The notes beneath the pieces were generated by a model that ran no database searches, was not told the DNA's origin, and saw nothing but the letters and a program-made list of their open reading frames with translations. Both the position numbers and the translations under genes were made by a program. This document shows, piece by piece, positions 14,230 to 14,508 of a stretch of DNA of 14,508 nucleotides. Every line of letters begins with the position of its first letter. Position 1 is the stretch's first letter. The stretch comes from Sporomusaceae bacterium UBA7701 (GTDB taxonomy: Bacteria > Bacillota > Negativicutes > Sporomusales > UBA7701): assembly GCA_002482545.1 (NCBI GenBank), contig DLGF01000002.1:1-14508 (forward strand), in the 5' to 3' direction.

Positions 14230-14345
14230 TCAGTGGCGACAGCTGCGGGGCACCACCTGTTCCCATACCGAACACAGCAGTTAAGCCCGCATACGCCGAA
14301 AGTACTTGGCCGGTCGCGGCCCGGGAGGATAGGTAGTCGCTGATT
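14230..14345 (+). rRNA. rrf: 5S ribosomal RNA
   Basis: The terminal helix pairs CAGTGGC (14231-14237) with GTCGCTG (14336-14342). The universal loop B/C segment CCCATACCGAACACAGCAG and the TTAAGCCC that follows identify the gene, with the conserved GGGAGGATAGG near the 3' side. The ends are set from helix I and may be off by a few bases. It sits between tRNA-Trp and tRNA-Asn with no 16S or 23S gene in the window. Confidence 0.95.
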
Positions 14346-14350
14346 CACAC

Positions 14351-14426
14351 TCCTCGATAGCTCAGCTGGTAGAGCAATCGGCTGTTAACCGATCGGTCGT
14401 AGGTTCGAGTCCTACTCGAGGAGCCA
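14351..14426 (+). tRNA. tRNA-Asn (anticodon GTT)
   Basis: Acceptor TCCTCGA/TCGAGGA, anticodon stem-loop ATCGG-CTGTTAA-CCGAT with GTT, discriminator G and an encoded CCA. It begins only a few bases after the 5S gene, the position it often has after rRNA operons in Firmicutes. Confidence 0.97.
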
Positions 14427-14462
14427 TTTACTTCCTTGTGAACCGTCAAGGTTCGTTTATAT

Positions 14463-14508
14463 CGCGGGGTGGAGCAGCTGGCAGCTCGTCGGGCTCATAA
14501 CCCGAAGG
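14463..14508 (+). tRNA. Initiator tRNA-Met (CAT), 3' half beyond the window
   Basis: The visible 46 bases start CGCGGGG and include the anticodon stem-loop TCGGG-CTCATAA-CCCGA with CAT. The three consecutive G-C pairs next to the anticodon loop and the 5' C (which stays unpaired against A72 in initiators) mark it as the formyl-methionine initiator. The T arm and acceptor 3' strand are cut off by the window end. Confidence 0.93.

Noticed and set aside
14438..14455. GAACC-GTCAA-GGTTC mini-hairpin between tRNA-Asn and tRNA-Met
   Set aside because: Only five base pairs and no T run. It is too weak to call a terminator or processing signal.
1..14508. CRISPR arrays, insertion sequences, phage or defence genes
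   Set aside because: None seen: no regularly spaced repeats, transposase motifs or integrase genes. The window is pilus, peptidase, efflux and RNA genes.

Overview
The window looks like a chromosomal piece of a fairly GC-rich diderm Firmicute, most plausibly a Negativicute such as a Sporomusaceae relative. This is inference. The ribosome binding sites are strong and Firmicute-like (AAGGAGG, GGAGG), and the promoters are of the -35/-10 sigma-A type. Yet there is an outer-membrane secretin and a PilP-like lipoprotein/periplasmic partner, which only make sense in a cell with two membranes.

Positions 3-9364 hold an essentially complete type IV pilus (T4P) assembly operon, all on the + strand. 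The order is a truncated pilP-like gene, a short pilQ-like secretin, pilB (extension ATPase), pilT (retraction ATPase), pilC (inner-membrane platform), pilA (major pilin), pilD (prepilin peptidase/methylase), then pilM, pilN and pilO (alignment subcomplex). Several pairs are coupled by ATGA overlaps (pilB/pilT, pilM/pilN, pilN/pilO). The operon ends in a very strong hairpin terminator at 9382-9445. The promoter lies upstream of the window. Together these genes would process pilin, polymerise it at the inner membrane, retract it, and pass the fibre through the outer membrane. No minor pilin genes are visible here.

Positions 9481-10521 hold a stand-alone M42-family metallo-aminopeptidase gene, bounded by terminators on both sides. 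Positions 10648-13726 hold a drug-efflux module: a promoter with a palindromic operator candidate, a PadR-type repressor, an EmrA/HlyD-type periplasmic adaptor and an EmrB/DHA2-type MFS transporter. The module is probably autoregulated by the PadR protein.

Positions 13766-14508 hold a stable-RNA operon with its own extended -10 promoter: tRNA-Leu(CAG), tRNA-Leu(GAG), tRNA-Gly(GCC), tRNA-Trp(CCA), a 5S rRNA with no 16S or 23S beside it in the window, tRNA-Asn(GUU), and the first half of an initiator tRNA-Met cut by the window end.

The most notable points are a likely ACG start codon for pilB (and possibly pilD), the compact secretin with a permuted T4P gene order, palindromic elements inside the pil operon and before padR, and the 5S gene embedded among tRNAs. 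I see no wholly new system. The genes belong to recognisable families.
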